A stretch of DNA of 64,000 nucleotides from assembly GCA_017744365.1 (NCBI GenBank), contig JAGIBL010000003.1, forward strand, positions 1 through 64,000, read 5' to 3'. A model generated the notes under the pieces. That model made no database searches. It saw only the letters and a program-made list of their open reading frames with translations, and was not told where the DNA came from. Origin of the DNA: Nocardioidaceae bacterium. GTDB lineage: Bacteria; Actinomycetota; Actinomycetes; Propionibacteriales; Nocardioidaceae. This document shows, in pieces, positions 44,083-53,959 of the stretch (the first letter of the stretch is position 1; each line of letters starts with the position of its first letter). The position numbers were made by a program, and so were the translations under genes.

Positions 44083-45018
44083 ATGACGGACATCATCACC
44101 GTGAACGGCACGATCGCGGCGGCGGACCTCGGGGTCACGCACAGCCACGAGCACATCCTCTGGGACTACTGGGACCTGCTCCCCTCCTACAACCACATCC
44201 ACGACGACGTCGCGGTGGCCAGCGCCGAGCTGGCCCTGTTCAAGGCGGCCGGCGGCGGCGCGATGGTCGACGCCAGCACGGTCGGCATCCGGGTCGACCC
44301 GGTGAAGATCCGGGAGGTCTCCCGTCGTACCGGGGTGCACGTCGTGGCCGGCACCGGCTGGTACCGCGAGCGGCTCTACCCGCAGGTCGTCCAGGACCGG
44401 ACCTCGGAGGCTCTCGCCGACGTGCTGGTCGCCGAGATCGAGCAGGGCATGGACGGCACCGACGTGCGCGCCGGCGTGATCGGCGAGATCGGCACCGAGC
44501 GCTACCGGATCACCCCGGCCGAGGAGCGGGTCTTCCGCGCCGCCGCGATCGCCAGCCAGCGCACCGGGGTCTCGGTGCTCACCCACACCACGCACTTCGG
44601 CGAGCTGGCGCTCGAGCAGATCGCGCTGCTGACCGCGACGGGCCTGGCGCCGGAGAAGATCATCGTCAGCCACCTCGGGGACCGGCACGACCCCGAGCAC
44701 CTGCTGCGGATCGCCGAGACCGGGGTGTACCTGAGCATCGACAACATCGGCTACCAGGGCGACGGCTACCCGGAGGACGCGGTGCGGATCGCGAACATCC
44801 GGACCCTGGTCGAGCGCGGGCACCGGGCCCAGGTGGTGCTCGGCACCGACATCTCCACGATGGACGCGCTGCGGGCCGGTGGTGGCCGTGGCTACGGCTG
44901 GCTGCTGGAGAGCTTCGTGCCCCGGCTGCGCGAGTCCGGCCTGCCCGGCGACGTCGTCGAGGACCTGCTGGTGCACAACATCGCCGCCGCCCTGTCGGTG
45001 ACCGGAGGTGCCCGATGA
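44083..45018 (+). CDS. Phosphotriesterase-like (PTE/PHP family) metal hydrolase
   Basis: The product is 311 aa with the amidohydrolase TIM-barrel. The first metal motif is THSHEH (residues ~20-25). The bridging residue is the Glu of GVIGEIGTERYRITPAEE rather than a carbamylated Lys, as in the PHP/lactonase-like branch. Further ligands are THTTHF, SHLGDRHD and GTDIS. Family members hydrolyse lactones or phosphate triesters; a lactone or cyclic intermediate is most plausible here. Its stop overlaps the FAH gene (ATGA). Confidence 0.82.
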   Translation: MTDIITVNGTIAAADLGVTHSHEHILWDYWDLLPSYNHIHDDVAVASAELALFKAAGGGAMVDASTVGIRVDPVKIREVSRRTGVHVVAGTGWYRERLYPQVVQDRTSEALADVLVAEIEQGMDGTDVRAGVIGEIGTERYRITPAEERVFRAAAIASQRTGVSVLTHTTHFGELALEQIALLTATGLAPEKIIVSHLGDRHDPEHLLRIAETGVYLSIDNIGYQGDGYPEDAVRIANIRTLVERGHRAQVVLGTDISTMDALRAGGGRGYGWLLESFVPRLRESGLPGDVVEDLLVHNIAAALSVTGGAR

Positions 45019-45860
45019 GGCTCCAGCGCCTGGGCACCCCGGCCGCGCCGCTCCCCGTGGTCCGCGACAACGCCGGGACGACGTACGACCTGCGTCCGGT
45101 GACCGCCGACGTGGACGCCGCGTTCTTCGCTGCCGACGGCCTCGACCGCACCCGGTCCGCGCTCGCCGCCGGCGAGCTGCCGTCCCTGGACCCGGCCGGC
45201 CTCGGCGTGCTCGCGCCGATCGCCCAGCCGCCGACGGTCGTCTGCGTCGGAATGAACTATGCGGCGCACGCGGCCGAGTCCGGCGACCTGCCCCCCACCG
45301 AGCTGGTCTTCTTCCTGAAGAAGCCGAACTCCGTCGTCGGCCCGTACGACGACGTGCTGATGCCCCGGTCCGCGGACCGGCTGGACTGGGAGGTGGAGCT
45401 CGGCGTGGTGATCGGCCGCGCGTGCGACCACGTCGAGGACGACTCCACCGCGCTGGCCGCGGTCGCCGGCTACGTGCTGGTCAACGACGTCAGCGAGCGG
45501 CGCTTCCAGCTCGAGGGATCCGGCGGCCAGTGGTCGAAGGGCAAGTGCTGCCCGACCTTCAGCCCGCTCGGCCCGTGGCTGGCCACCGCCGACGAGGTGG
45601 ACCCGACCGCGGTGCCGCTGCGCAGCTGGATCAACGGCGACCCTCGCCAGGACTCGACGACGGCGGACATGATCTTCGGTGTGGCCGAGACGATCCGCAC
45701 GCTGAGCCGGTACATGACCCTGGAGCCCGGCGACCTGGTGCTCACCGGAACCCCGCAGGGCGTCGCACTCTCCGGCCGGTTCCCCTACCTGGTCCCGGGC
45801 GACGAGATCCGGATGCAGGGCGGCGGACTCGGCGAGATCCGGCAGCGGGTGGTCGCATGA
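45015..45860 (+). CDS. Fumarylacetoacetate hydrolase-family protein
   Basis: The product is 281 aa. The FAH C-terminal domain is clear: [34 protein letters not shown], the metal ligands in [12 protein letters not shown] (two Glu) and [13 protein letters not shown] (Asp), and [25 protein letters not shown]. Members cleave acylpyruvates or hydrate/decarboxylate 2-oxo acids. It may process the 2-keto acid made by the PLP enzyme. It overlaps neighbours by ATGA on both sides. Confidence 0.9.
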   Translation: MRLQRLGTPAAPLPVVRDNAGTTYDLRPVTADVDAAFFAADGLDRTRSALAAGELPSLDPAGLGVLAPIAQPPTVVCVGMNYAAHAAESGDLPPTELVFFLKKPNSVVGPYDDVLMPRSADRLDWEVELGVVIGRACDHVEDDSTALAAVAGYVLVNDVSERRFQLEGSGGQWSKGKCCPTFSPLGPWLATADEVDPTAVPLRSWINGDPRQDSTTADMIFGVAETIRTLSRYMTLEPGDLVLTGTPQGVALSGRFPYLVPGDEIRMQGGGLGEIRQRVVA

Positions 45861-46240
45861 GCCGCGTCGCCGGGAACGGCGAGGGGCTGGCCCCACCGGC
45901 CGGGCCGTACTCCCCCAGCGTCCGCGTCGGCGCCATCGTGGCCTGCTCCGGCCAGGCGGCGATCGACGCCGACGGCCAGATCGTGCGCGCCGGCATCGAG
46001 GAGCAGACCGCGCTCACCCTGACCAACGTGGTGGCCGCCCTGGCCGCCTCCGGGGCGACGCCCGCGGACGTGCTGCACGTCCGCGTCTACCTCACCGACG
46101 TGGCGCACTTCGCGGCGATGAACGAGGTGTACCGGCAGTTCTTCGACGATCCCTACCCGGCCCGGACCACGGTGTACGTCGGCCTCCCCGAGGGCCTGCT
46201 CGTCGAGGTGGATGCGCTGGCCGCGGTGGGAGAGCAATGA
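45857..46240 (+). CDS. ridA: RidA-family enamine/imine deaminase
   Basis: The product is 127 aa, a usual RidA length. It includes [53 protein letters not shown] and the C-terminal [23 protein letters not shown] with the conserved Arg that holds the substrate carboxylate. RidA proteins hydrolyse the enamine/imine products of PLP lyases or amino-acid oxidases, which suits the flanking PLP enzyme and FMN oxidase. It overlaps both neighbours by four bases. Confidence 0.92.
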   Translation: MSRVAGNGEGLAPPAGPYSPSVRVGAIVACSGQAAIDADGQIVRAGIEEQTALTLTNVVAALAASGATPADVLHVRVYLTDVAHFAAMNEVYRQFFDDPYPARTTVYVGLPEGLLVEVDALAAVGEQ

Positions 46241-47466
46241 GGCGACGCGTCCCGCGGCCGCGCGAGCTGGCGCCGCTGCTCAAGCTGCGTCGTCCCCGCT
46301 TCGGCCGGCGACGACGGCTCGAGCTGGCCCTCACCGTCGAGGACCTGCGCAGGCTGGCCCGGCGCCGCACCCCGAAGGCCGCCTTCGACTACACCGAGGG
46401 CGGCGCCGAGTCGGAGGCCTCGATCGCCCGCGCGCACGCCGCGTTCGACGACATCGTCTGGCACCCCTCGGTGCTGCGCGACGTCACCGAGGTCCGCCTC
46501 GGCACGGACGTGCTCGGCAGCCCGAGCGCGCTGCCCGTCGGCATCGCGCCGACCGGGTTCACCCGGCTGATGCACGCCGAGGGCGAGATCGCCGGCGCCA
46601 CGGCGGCCCGCGACAAGGGCATCCCGTTCGCGCTCTCGACGATGGCGACCACCTCGATCGAGGACGTCGCCGCGGCGGCGCCCGGAGGCCGGCACTGGTT
46701 CCAGCTGTACATGTGGAAGGACCGCGACCGGTCGATGGCCCTGGTCGAGCGGGCCCGGGTGTCCGGCTACGAGGCCTTGGTGGTGACCGTGGACGTGCCA
46801 GTCGCGGGCGGCCGGCTCCGCGACGTCCGCAACGGGCTGACGCTGCCCCCGACCCTGACCGCGCGCACCCTGGCCGACATCGCGCGGCACCCGTCGTGGT
46901 GGTTCGACCTGGTCACCACCGAGCCGCTCGCGTTCGCCTCCCTGGACCGCTGGCCGGGCACGGTCGCAGAGCTGCTGGACAGCATGTTCGACCCGAGCGT
47001 CGAGCTGGCCGACCTGCGCTGGATCCGGGAGCAGTGGCCCGGCAAGCTCGTGGTCAAGGGCGTCCAGTCCGTCGCGGACGCCGAGCGCGTGGCCGGCTGC
47101 GGGGTGGACGCGATCCTGCTGTCCAACCACGGCGGCCGGCAGCTCGACCGGGCACCGGTGCCGTTCCTGCTGGTCCCCGAGGTCCGCCGCGCGGTCGGCC
47201 GCGACGTCGAGGTGTGGGTCGACGGCGGCATCCGGCGCGGCCAGGACGTGCTGGCCGCGCTCGCCGCCGGCGCCGACTTCACCCTGGTCGGGCGGACCTA
47301 CCTCTACGGGCTGATGGCCGGCGGCCGTGCCGGGGTGGACCGGTGCCTGGCCATCCTGGAGAACGAGATGACCCGCACCCTCAAGCTGCTCGGCGTCACC
47401 GACGTGGCCGACCTGGGGCCGGAGCACGTGACCCAGCTCGGCACCCAGCTCGGGAGCCGCCGGTGA
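46237..47466 (+). CDS. FMN-dependent alpha-hydroxy-acid dehydrogenase/oxidase (LldD family)
   Basis: The product is 409 aa. It carries the TIM-barrel FMN motifs: [24 protein letters not shown] at the N-terminus, [20 protein letters not shown], the catalytic His in [17 protein letters not shown] (about residue 290) and [30 protein letters not shown]. It oxidises a 2-hydroxy acid to a 2-keto acid with electrons to quinone or oxygen. The Arg-rich N-terminus ([10 protein letters not shown]) may help membrane contact. It is the penultimate gene of the operon, overlapping ridA. Confidence 0.9.
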   Translation: MRRRVPRPRELAPLLKLRRPRFGRRRRLELALTVEDLRRLARRRTPKAAFDYTEGGAESEASIARAHAAFDDIVWHPSVLRDVTEVRLGTDVLGSPSALPVGIAPTGFTRLMHAEGEIAGATAARDKGIPFALSTMATTSIEDVAAAAPGGRHWFQLYMWKDRDRSMALVERARVSGYEALVVTVDVPVAGGRLRDVRNGLTLPPTLTARTLADIARHPSWWFDLVTTEPLAFASLDRWPGTVAELLDSMFDPSVELADLRWIREQWPGKLVVKGVQSVADAERVAGCGVDAILLSNHGGRQLDRAPVPFLLVPEVRRAVGRDVEVWVDGGIRRGQDVLAALAAGADFTLVGRTYLYGLMAGGRAGVDRCLAILENEMTRTLKLLGVTDVADLGPEHVTQLGTQLGSRR

Positions 47467-48599
47467 TCCTGGACGGCGGCCGGGTGCTCTCCCCCGGGGG
47501 TGCCCTCGAACCCGGACGGGTGCGGGTCGACGGACCCGTGCTCGGTGACCCGCGGCCTCCTCCGGCCAGCGACGAGGTGGTCGTCGACGTCGCCGGCCTG
47601 CTGGTGCTCCCGGGTCTCGTCGACCTGCACACGCACGTCTTCTCCGGCCAGGACGCCGGGGTCGACGCGCAGGCGATCGGGCCGCCGACGGGCGTGACCA
47701 CGATGGTCGACGCCGGCAGCGCCGGGGCGCACCTGATCGGCGCCTTCCGTCGTACGTCGATGCCGGCGGACGGCCCGGTCCGGGTGCTGCCGTTCCTCAA
47801 CATCGCCACCATCGGCATCACCAGCCTGACGCTCTCCGGCGAGCTGCACCACCCGCCGTACCTGTCGACCGAGGCCGCGCTCTCCGCGATCGCCGACGGC
47901 GGCGACATCGTCGGCGTGAAGGTGCGTGCCTCCGCCGACGTGGCCGGGCCGCGCGCGGTCGAGGCGCTCGACACCGCTCGCGCCGTGGCGGACGAGACCG
48001 GCCTGCCACTGATGGTCCACCTCGGCCCGTCGCCCGCCGACGCGGCCGAGATCCTGGCCCGGCTGCGTGCCGGCGACGTGCTCACCCACTGCCTCACCGG
48101 GTTCGGCAACGACCTGGCCCGGCCCGGTCTCGGCCCGGCGCTGCTGGCCGCCCGGGAGCGCGGGGTGGTCTTCGACGTCGGGCACGGCAAGTCCGGCTTC
48201 GACGCGACGGTGGCCTCCCGGCTGCTGGCGCAGGGCTTCGCGCCGGACACGATCAGCACCGACCTGCACGCCTACTCGCTGGACACGGTCGGCGGGCTGC
48301 CACGGGTGATCGCGGGCCTGGTCGCGCTCGGGATGCCCCTGGCCCAGGCGCTCCGCGCCGCCACCGAGATCCCGGCCCGGGTGCTCGGCCGGCCCGAGCT
48401 CGGCATCCTCGCGCCCGGCACGCCCGCGGACGTCGCGGTGCTCGCCTGGACGGAGGCCGAGACCGACGACGAGCACGACCACGTCGACGGCTTCGGGCAC
48501 CACTACCGGGCCGGCCACGCGCTGGTGCCGGTGCTCACCCTCAGCGCCGGGAGGGTCGTCTTCGACCCGACCGGGCTGGCGGGTCTCCGCAGACCCTGA
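47463..48599 (+). CDS. Amidohydrolase/deacetylase (EF_0837-like metallohydrolase)
   Basis: The product is 378 aa. It shows [14 protein letters not shown] (H-x-H), the bridging-Lys segment IVGVKVRAS, metal His in [10 protein letters not shown] and [12 protein letters not shown], and the final Asp in [21 protein letters not shown] is the usual composite-domain end. The EF_0837/AHA_3915 branch is deacetylase-like and commonly neighbours a DgaE-like PLP enzyme. It could deacylate the imported N-acyl compound. GTG at 47463 overlaps the FMN-enzyme stop. It is the last gene of the operon. Confidence 0.83.
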   Translation: MILDGGRVLSPGGALEPGRVRVDGPVLGDPRPPPASDEVVVDVAGLLVLPGLVDLHTHVFSGQDAGVDAQAIGPPTGVTTMVDAGSAGAHLIGAFRRTSMPADGPVRVLPFLNIATIGITSLTLSGELHHPPYLSTEAALSAIADGGDIVGVKVRASADVAGPRAVEALDTARAVADETGLPLMVHLGPSPADAAEILARLRAGDVLTHCLTGFGNDLARPGLGPALLAARERGVVFDVGHGKSGFDATVASRLLAQGFAPDTISTDLHAYSLDTVGGLPRVIAGLVALGMPLAQALRAATEIPARVLGRPELGILAPGTPADVAVLAWTEAETDDEHDHVDGFGHHYRAGHALVPVLTLSAGRVVFDPTGLAGLRRP

Positions 48600-48659
48600 C
48601 TCCCTCGCGAACCCTCACCCGGCTGCCCGCGTGGCCGGGCTTCTCTTTGTCCGCACCCG

Positions 48660-48688
48660 TTGCGGGCCACGAAGCGCGGTGCTATAAA
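48660..48688 (+). promoter_or_regulatory. Candidate promoter of the peptide-type ABC operon
   Basis: TTGCGG (48660-48665) and TATAAA (48683-48688) are 17 nt apart. The -10 hexamer is close to consensus. Two palindromes follow directly. Confidence 0.55.
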
Positions 48689-48692
48689 CGTC

Positions 48693-48724
48693 CTAGTTTC
48701 TGAACTAGTATTCACGTATGTGAA
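48693..48724. promoter_or_regulatory. Tandem palindromes downstream of the promoter (candidate operator pair)
   Basis: CTAGTT-N4-AACTAG (48693-48708) and TTCAC-N4-GTGAA (48711-48724) are both perfect inverted repeats, 18 bp apart from start to start. They cover the predicted transcript start and leader. No regulator gene is adjacent; the binding protein is unknown. Confidence 0.55.
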
Positions 48725-48741
48725 CGATTCGAGGAGCAGCC

Positions 48742-50349
48742 GTGAACAGATCCCTGACAGCCACAACCGCCCTGCTGCTGGTGACCTCGGTCGGCGTCGC
48801 GGCGTGCTCGAGCGATGCGAAGAAGGACCCGGGGGCAGCGCCGACCGGGTCGGGAGCCCAGGCAGCCGCCTGCGAGGGAACGCCGACTCCGGGCGGGACC
48901 CTGGTGGCCGCGAAGCAGAACGAGACGCTCTCGCTCAGCCCGTACAACACCCCCGGCGGCTTCGGCGACACCGAGGCGCTCAACATGATCTACGAGGGCC
49001 TGGTCCGGATGGACCCGAGCGGCAAGACCCAGGACATCGTCCCGGCCATCGCCGAGAAGTGGGAGACCGCCGCCGACGGGAAGTCCTACACCTTCCACCT
49101 GCGCGGCAACGCGAAGTTCTCCGACGGTGCCCCGGTCACCGCGGCCGACGTGAAGTACTCGCTGGACACCTGGGCCGACCCGAAGAAGAACTCCTGGGCC
49201 GCCTTCGCCGCCGGCTACAAGTCCGCCACCGTGCTCGACCCGGCCACCGTGCGCATCGACCTCTCCGAGCCGACCGGCGGGTTCCTGTACTCGCTGGCGA
49301 TGGTCGCCGCCTCGATCCTGCCGGCGAAGGCCGAGGCCCAGGGCAAGGCGTTCTTCGAGAAGCCCGTCGGCAGCGGCCCGTTCAAGGTGCTCTCCTGGAC
49401 CAAGGGCTCCTCGATCACCTTCGGCAAGAACGACCAGTACTGGGAGCCCGGCGTCCCGCGGCTGGACAAGATCGTCGTGAACTTCGTGACCGACGACAAC
49501 ACCCGGATGCTGGCGCTGCGCTCCGGCCAGGCCCAGCTGGTCGACTCGGTGCCGTTCGCGCAGTCCGCCTCGCTGCAGTCGGAGAAGGGCGTGCACATCG
49601 ACGCCTTCAAGATCGCCTCCTGGATCCTGCTCTCGCTCAACCACCAGAAGCCGCAGTTCAAGGACCTCGGCGTCCGGCAGGCGCTCTCCTCCGCCATCGA
49701 CCGCGCGGCGGTGAACGAGAAGATCTACAACGGTCTCGGCGAGATCCCGAACAGCCCGCTGCCGCGGCTCAAGTACGACGCCTCCGACTCCGAGGTCGCC
49801 CCGGCCGCGTTCGACGTGGCCAAGGCCAAGGACCTGATGGCGAAGTCCGGCTTCGCGGACGGCTTCAAGGCCAAGCTCGAGTACCCCAGCGGCAACGCCG
49901 CGTTCCAGAGCCTCGCGCTGGTGCTCAAGGAGGCGTGGTCGCAGCTCGGCGTCGACCTGTCCCTGCACCCCGAGGACCAGGCCACCCTGAGCAAGAGCTT
50001 CAACGGCGGCACGTACGACGTGATCCTGCCCTACGCCTTCGCGGCCAGCGACGTCCCGATCCCCGACGAGTTCGCGACCTTCTACGCGATCCCCGGCGGC
50101 ACCAACGGGTTCTTCTCGTGGTGGTCCGACCCGAAGATCGCGGCGATGACGACCGCGTTCGTGCACACCACGGACGAGGCGTCGCGGGCCGAGCAGTGGC
50201 CGAAGATCCAGGCCGCGCTGCAGGAGCAGCAGCCGGTCATCAACGTCCTCGACCTGCCGCTGCTGGAGGCACGGCGCGACGCGGTCTGCGACTTCGCCGC
50301 CAACGCCACCGGCAACAGCTCCTTCGGCCGGACCTGGCTGGTCAAGTGA
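48742..50349 (+). CDS. Peptide/nickel-type ABC transporter binding lipoprotein (SBP_bac_5)
   Basis: The product is 535 aa. A lipoprotein signal (RSLTATTALLLVTSVGVAAC, Cys about residue 22) is followed by the family 5 fold: LSLSPYNTPGGFGDTEALNMIYEGLVRMD, VPAIAEKWETAADGKSYTFHLRGNAKFSDGAPVTAADVKYSLD, VRQALSSAIDRAAVNEKIYNG. Besides peptides, members bind glycosides and opines. The operon's SDR and Gfo/Idh genes suggest a sugar-like or hydroxy-acid ligand. GTG at 48742 is preceded by GAGGAG. Confidence 0.9.
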   Translation: MNRSLTATTALLLVTSVGVAACSSDAKKDPGAAPTGSGAQAAACEGTPTPGGTLVAAKQNETLSLSPYNTPGGFGDTEALNMIYEGLVRMDPSGKTQDIVPAIAEKWETAADGKSYTFHLRGNAKFSDGAPVTAADVKYSLDTWADPKKNSWAAFAAGYKSATVLDPATVRIDLSEPTGGFLYSLAMVAASILPAKAEAQGKAFFEKPVGSGPFKVLSWTKGSSITFGKNDQYWEPGVPRLDKIVVNFVTDDNTRMLALRSGQAQLVDSVPFAQSASLQSEKGVHIDAFKIASWILLSLNHQKPQFKDLGVRQALSSAIDRAAVNEKIYNGLGEIPNSPLPRLKYDASDSEVAPAAFDVAKAKDLMAKSGFADGFKAKLEYPSGNAAFQSLALVLKEAWSQLGVDLSLHPEDQATLSKSFNGGTYDVILPYAFAASDVPIPDEFATFYAIPGGTNGFFSWWSDPKIAAMTTAFVHTTDEASRAEQWPKIQAALQEQQPVINVLDLPLLEARRDAVCDFAANATGNSSFGRTWLVK

Positions 50350-50381
50350 GCCGGTGACGTGATGCGTGTGAGGAGGTCCCG

Positions 50382-51329
50382 GTGACGACGTACCTGGTCC
50401 GGCGGCTGTCGACGAGCCTGCTGCAGCTGGTGTTCCTGGCGATCGTGGTGTTCCTGGTGATGCACCTCGTGCCCGGCGACCCGGTGCGCACCATGCTCGG
50501 CGACCGGATCCCGGCCGGCTACGTCGAGCAGGTACGAGGCGAGCTCGGGCTCGACCGGCCTCTCCCGGCCCAGCTCGTGTCGTTCCTGCGGGACCTCCTC
50601 ACCGGTGACCTCGGCCAGTCGGTCACCTTCAACCAGTCGATCGGCTCGCTGCTCGGCGGCCGGGTCGAGCCGAGCATGTTCCTGATCGGCTACGGGATGC
50701 TGGTCGCCGTCGTGCTCGGCGCCCCGCTCGCGATCGTCGCGGCCCTGCGTCCCGGCAGTGCGGTCGACCACGTGATCCGGGTGCTGGTCACCGCCACGTT
50801 CACGATGCCGGCGTTCTGGCTCGGCCTGGTGCTGGCGCTGGTCTTCGGGCTCCGGCTCGGCTGGTTCCCGGTCTCCGGCTACGAGCCCGGGTTCGCCGGG
50901 CACGTGCGCTCGACGACCTTGCCCGCCTTCGCGCTCGGGCTCTCCCTGCTGGCCGTCGTGGTCCGCACGCTGCGCGGCAGCATGCGCAAGGTGCTCGCCA
51001 CCGAGTACGTCGAGGCGGCCACCGCGCGCGGTCTCGGCAGCCCCCGGATCGTGGGCCGGCACGTGCTGCGCAACGCGGCGATGCCCACCGTCTCGGTCCT
51101 CGCGGTCAGCGTCGGCGCCCTGGTCGGCGGCACCGCCGTGCTGGAGCAGGTCTTCCAGATCCCGGGGATCGGCTCGCTGCTGATCCAGGCGGTCCAGCGA
51201 CGCGACTACCCGATCATCCAGGTGATCTCGGTGATGGCCGGCGCGGTCGTGGTCGTCGCCGGGCTGGCCGCCGACCTGCTCCAGGCCGCGGTAGACCCGC
51301 GGGTCCGGGTGGCGGTGTCCCGTGGCTGA
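50382..51329 (+). CDS. Dpp/Opp-type ABC permease (DppB-like)
   Basis: The product is 315 aa with six membrane helices. It has the DppB start ([32 protein letters not shown]), [30 protein letters not shown] and the coupling loop [37 protein letters not shown] at 50382 follows AGGAGGT. It overlaps the next permease by eight bases. Confidence 0.92.
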   Translation: MTTYLVRRLSTSLLQLVFLAIVVFLVMHLVPGDPVRTMLGDRIPAGYVEQVRGELGLDRPLPAQLVSFLRDLLTGDLGQSVTFNQSIGSLLGGRVEPSMFLIGYGMLVAVVLGAPLAIVAALRPGSAVDHVIRVLVTATFTMPAFWLGLVLALVFGLRLGWFPVSGYEPGFAGHVRSTTLPAFALGLSLLAVVVRTLRGSMRKVLATEYVEAATARGLGSPRIVGRHVLRNAAMPTVSVLAVSVGALVGGTAVLEQVFQIPGIGSLLIQAVQRRDYPIIQVISVMAGAVVVVAGLAADLLQAAVDPRVRVAVSRG

Positions 51330-52152
51330 CCGCTCCTTCCTGCGCCGGCTCCCCCGGGAGACCATGGTCGGCGCCGTCATCGTGCTGGTGATCGGCGCGG
51401 CCGCGCTGCTGGCGCCGCTGCTCGCGCCGTACGACCCGAACCGGCCGAGCGTCCTGGACAGCCTGCTGGCTCCCTCGGGAGCGCACTGGATGGGCACCGA
51501 CTTCGCCGGGCGCGACGTGTTCTCGCGCGTCCTCTACGGCATGCGCGCCGACCTGGCCGTGGTGATCCTGGTGACCACGATCGGGTTCGTGGTCGGCACC
51601 CTGGCCGGCACCGTCGCCGCCTACTTCGGCCGCTGGCCGGACGTGGTGGTCTCCCGGCTCGCCGACACCGCCGTCGCGTTCCCGTTCCTGGTGGTCGTGC
51701 TCGCGATCGTCGCGGTCATCGGCGTGGGCACCTTCGGCGTCTGCCTGGGCATCGTCGCCGTCGGCTGGGCGGTCTACGCCCGGCTGGCCCGCAGCGAGAC
51801 GCTGGCCCTGCGCGAGCAGGAGTTCGTGCTCGCCGCCCGCGCGCTGGGCTACAGCCACCCCCGGATCATCGTCCGGCACGTGCTGCCCAACGTCACCCAG
51901 GCCGGGCTCACCTACGCCACCCTGGACTCGGTCGCGAACCTGGTCGCGCTGGCGGCGATGTCCTACCTGGGCTTCGGCGCGCAGCCCCCGGCGCCCAACC
52001 TCGGCTCGATCATCGCCGGCGGGCAGCCCTACCTGCTCACGGCGTGGTGGATCTGCACGCTGCCGGCACTGATGCTGGTGCTGCTCGGCATCGGCATCGG
52101 TCTCATCGGCGACGGGCTCACCGGGCGCGACCTCGAGGTGGGCCGGCGATGA
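51322..52152 (+). CDS. Dpp/Opp-type ABC permease (DppC-like)
   Basis: The product is 276 aa. [26 protein letters not shown] and [27 protein letters not shown] are the DppC hallmarks, with about six membrane helices. It forms the channel with the DppB-like protein. GTG at 51322 lies inside the end of the previous gene, and the stop overlaps the ATPase ATG. Confidence 0.92.
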   Translation: MADRSFLRRLPRETMVGAVIVLVIGAAALLAPLLAPYDPNRPSVLDSLLAPSGAHWMGTDFAGRDVFSRVLYGMRADLAVVILVTTIGFVVGTLAGTVAAYFGRWPDVVVSRLADTAVAFPFLVVVLAIVAVIGVGTFGVCLGIVAVGWAVYARLARSETLALREQEFVLAARALGYSHPRIIVRHVLPNVTQAGLTYATLDSVANLVALAAMSYLGFGAQPPAPNLGSIIAGGQPYLLTAWWICTLPALMLVLLGIGIGLIGDGLTGRDLEVGRR

Positions 52153-53123
52153 GCGTGCTCCTCACGCTGGAGAACATCGCCATCGGCTTCGGCGACGACG
52201 GTCCGCTCGCGGTGCACGACGTGAGCCTCACCGTCGGGGAGGGCGAGGTCGTCGGCCTGGTCGGCGAGTCCGGCTCCGGCAAGAGCCTCACCTGCCGCTC
52301 GGTGCTGCGACTGATTCCCGGTCGCGGCCGGATCCGGTCGGGGACGGTCCGGATGGCCGGGCGGGACGTGCTCGGCCTGTCCGCGCCCGAGCTGCGCGAC
52401 CTGCGCGCGCACCAGGTGGGGATGATCTTCCAGGACCCGTTCACCTCGCTGAACCCGACGCTGCGGATCGGTGCCCAGCTCGTCGAGACGCTGCGGGTCA
52501 ACGCCGGCCTGACCCGCGACGCCGCGCGCCGGCGTGCCGTCCAGCTGCTCGACCAGGTCGACATCCCGCGGCCCGAGGAACGGCTGCGTGCCTACCCGCA
52601 CGAGCTCAGCGGCGGCATGCGCCAGCGGGTGATGATCGCGATGGCGATGGCGTGCGACCCGCTGCTGCTCATCGCCGACGAGCCGACCACGGCGCTCGAC
52701 GTCTCCACCCAGGCGCAGGTGCTCGCGCTGCTGCAGCGGCTGCGGCGCGAGCGCGGCATGTCGGTGCTGCTGGTCTCGCACGACTTCGGCGTGATCGCCG
52801 CCGTGTGCGACCGGGTCGTGGTGATGTACGGCGGCTTCGTGGTCGAGTCGGGCACGGTCGAGCAGGTCTACCGAACGCCGGCACACCCCTACACCCGGGC
52901 ACTGCTGGACGCGGTGCCGAGCCTGGAGGTGCCCGAGCCGGGCGAGCGCCGCCGGGCCATCCCCGGGCCACCGCTGGGCTCGACGTCGTACGACGGGGGC
53001 TGTCCGTTCGCGCCCCGGTGCGCGCTGGCCGGCCCGGCGTGCGCGGAGGTGGACATGTCCCTGCGGCCGGCCGGCGACGGGCACCTGTCCGCCTGCCCGT
53101 TCGCGGAGGGGGATCCGCGATGA
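52149..53123 (+). CDS. Dpp/Opp-type ABC ATPase 1 (DppD-like)
   Basis: The product is 324 aa. It shows Walker A GESGSGKSLT, Q-loop MIFQDPFTSLNPTLRIGAQLVE, signature LSGGMRQRVMIAMAMA, Walker B LLIADEPTTALDVSTQAQVL and an oligopeptide-type C-terminal cysteine motif (CPFAPRCALAGPAC...C) that may hold an Fe-S cluster. It overlaps ATPase 2 by ATGA. Confidence 0.93.
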   Translation: MSVLLTLENIAIGFGDDGPLAVHDVSLTVGEGEVVGLVGESGSGKSLTCRSVLRLIPGRGRIRSGTVRMAGRDVLGLSAPELRDLRAHQVGMIFQDPFTSLNPTLRIGAQLVETLRVNAGLTRDAARRRAVQLLDQVDIPRPEERLRAYPHELSGGMRQRVMIAMAMACDPLLLIADEPTTALDVSTQAQVLALLQRLRRERGMSVLLVSHDFGVIAAVCDRVVVMYGGFVVESGTVEQVYRTPAHPYTRALLDAVPSLEVPEPGERRRAIPGPPLGSTSYDGGCPFAPRCALAGPACAEVDMSLRPAGDGHLSACPFAEGDPR

Positions 53124-53959
53124 CGCCCGTGCTCACGGTCACCCACCTGGTCAAGGAGTTCCGGCTGCGCACCTCGCTCGCGCACCGGCTCACCGGCCGG
53201 CAGCCGGAGGTCGTCCGAGCCGTCGACGACGTCAGCTTCTCCCTGGGCCGCGGCGAGATCCTCGGCCTGGCGGGCGAGTCCGGCAGCGGGAAGTCGACCA
53301 CCGCGCGCTGCCTGAACCGGCTCGTCGAGCCGGACAGCGGCCGGATCCTGTTCCACGGCGAGGACATCGGCGACCTGCGCGGCCGCGCGCTCAACGAGGT
53401 GCGGCGCCGGATCCAGATGGTCTTCCAGGACCCGTTCTCCTCGCTGAACCCGCGGATGTCGATCGGCGACGCGATCCTCGAGGCCGGCCGGGTGCACCGC
53501 CGGCTCGGCACCGCGACGCCGGACCAGTTCGTCCGCGACCGGCTCGACATGGTCCGGCTGCCCGCGTCGTTCCGCGATCGCCGGCCGCGCGACCTCAGCG
53601 GCGGCCAGCGGCAGCGCGTCGCGATCGCCCGCGCCCTGGCGACCTCGCCGGAGGTGATCGTCGCCGACGAGGCGGTCAGCGCCCTGGACGTCTCGGTGCA
53701 GACCGAGATCGTCAACCTCTTCCTCGACCTGCGCGACGACCTGGGCCTCTCGATCGTCTTCGTCTCCCACCAGCTGCCGGTGCTCGCAGCGATCACCGAC
53801 CGCATCGCCGTGATGCGGTCGGGCGCGATCGTCGAGCTGGCTCCCACGCACGACCTGCTGCGAGCACCGGCGCATCCCTACACGCAGAGCCTGCTGGCCG
53901 CGCACCCGCACCCGCCCTTCCTGGACCGCACCAAGAACGAGATGAGGACACATCCATGA
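53120..53959 (+). CDS. Dpp/Opp-type ABC ATPase 2 (DppF-like)
   Basis: The product is 279 aa. It shows Walker A GESGSGKSTT, MVFQDPFSSLNPRMSIGDAI, signature [16 protein letters not shown] and Walker B VIVADEAVSALDVSVQTEIV. The C-terminal cysteine motif usual in this family is absent, so the protein ends earlier than the average DppF (about 320 aa). The stop overlaps the SDR start. Confidence 0.92.
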   Translation: MTPVLTVTHLVKEFRLRTSLAHRLTGRQPEVVRAVDDVSFSLGRGEILGLAGESGSGKSTTARCLNRLVEPDSGRILFHGEDIGDLRGRALNEVRRRIQMVFQDPFSSLNPRMSIGDAILEAGRVHRRLGTATPDQFVRDRLDMVRLPASFRDRRPRDLSGGQRQRVAIARALATSPEVIVADEAVSALDVSVQTEIVNLFLDLRDDLGLSIVFVSHQLPVLAAITDRIAVMRSGAIVELAPTHDLLRAPAHPYTQSLLAAHPHPPFLDRTKNEMRTHP

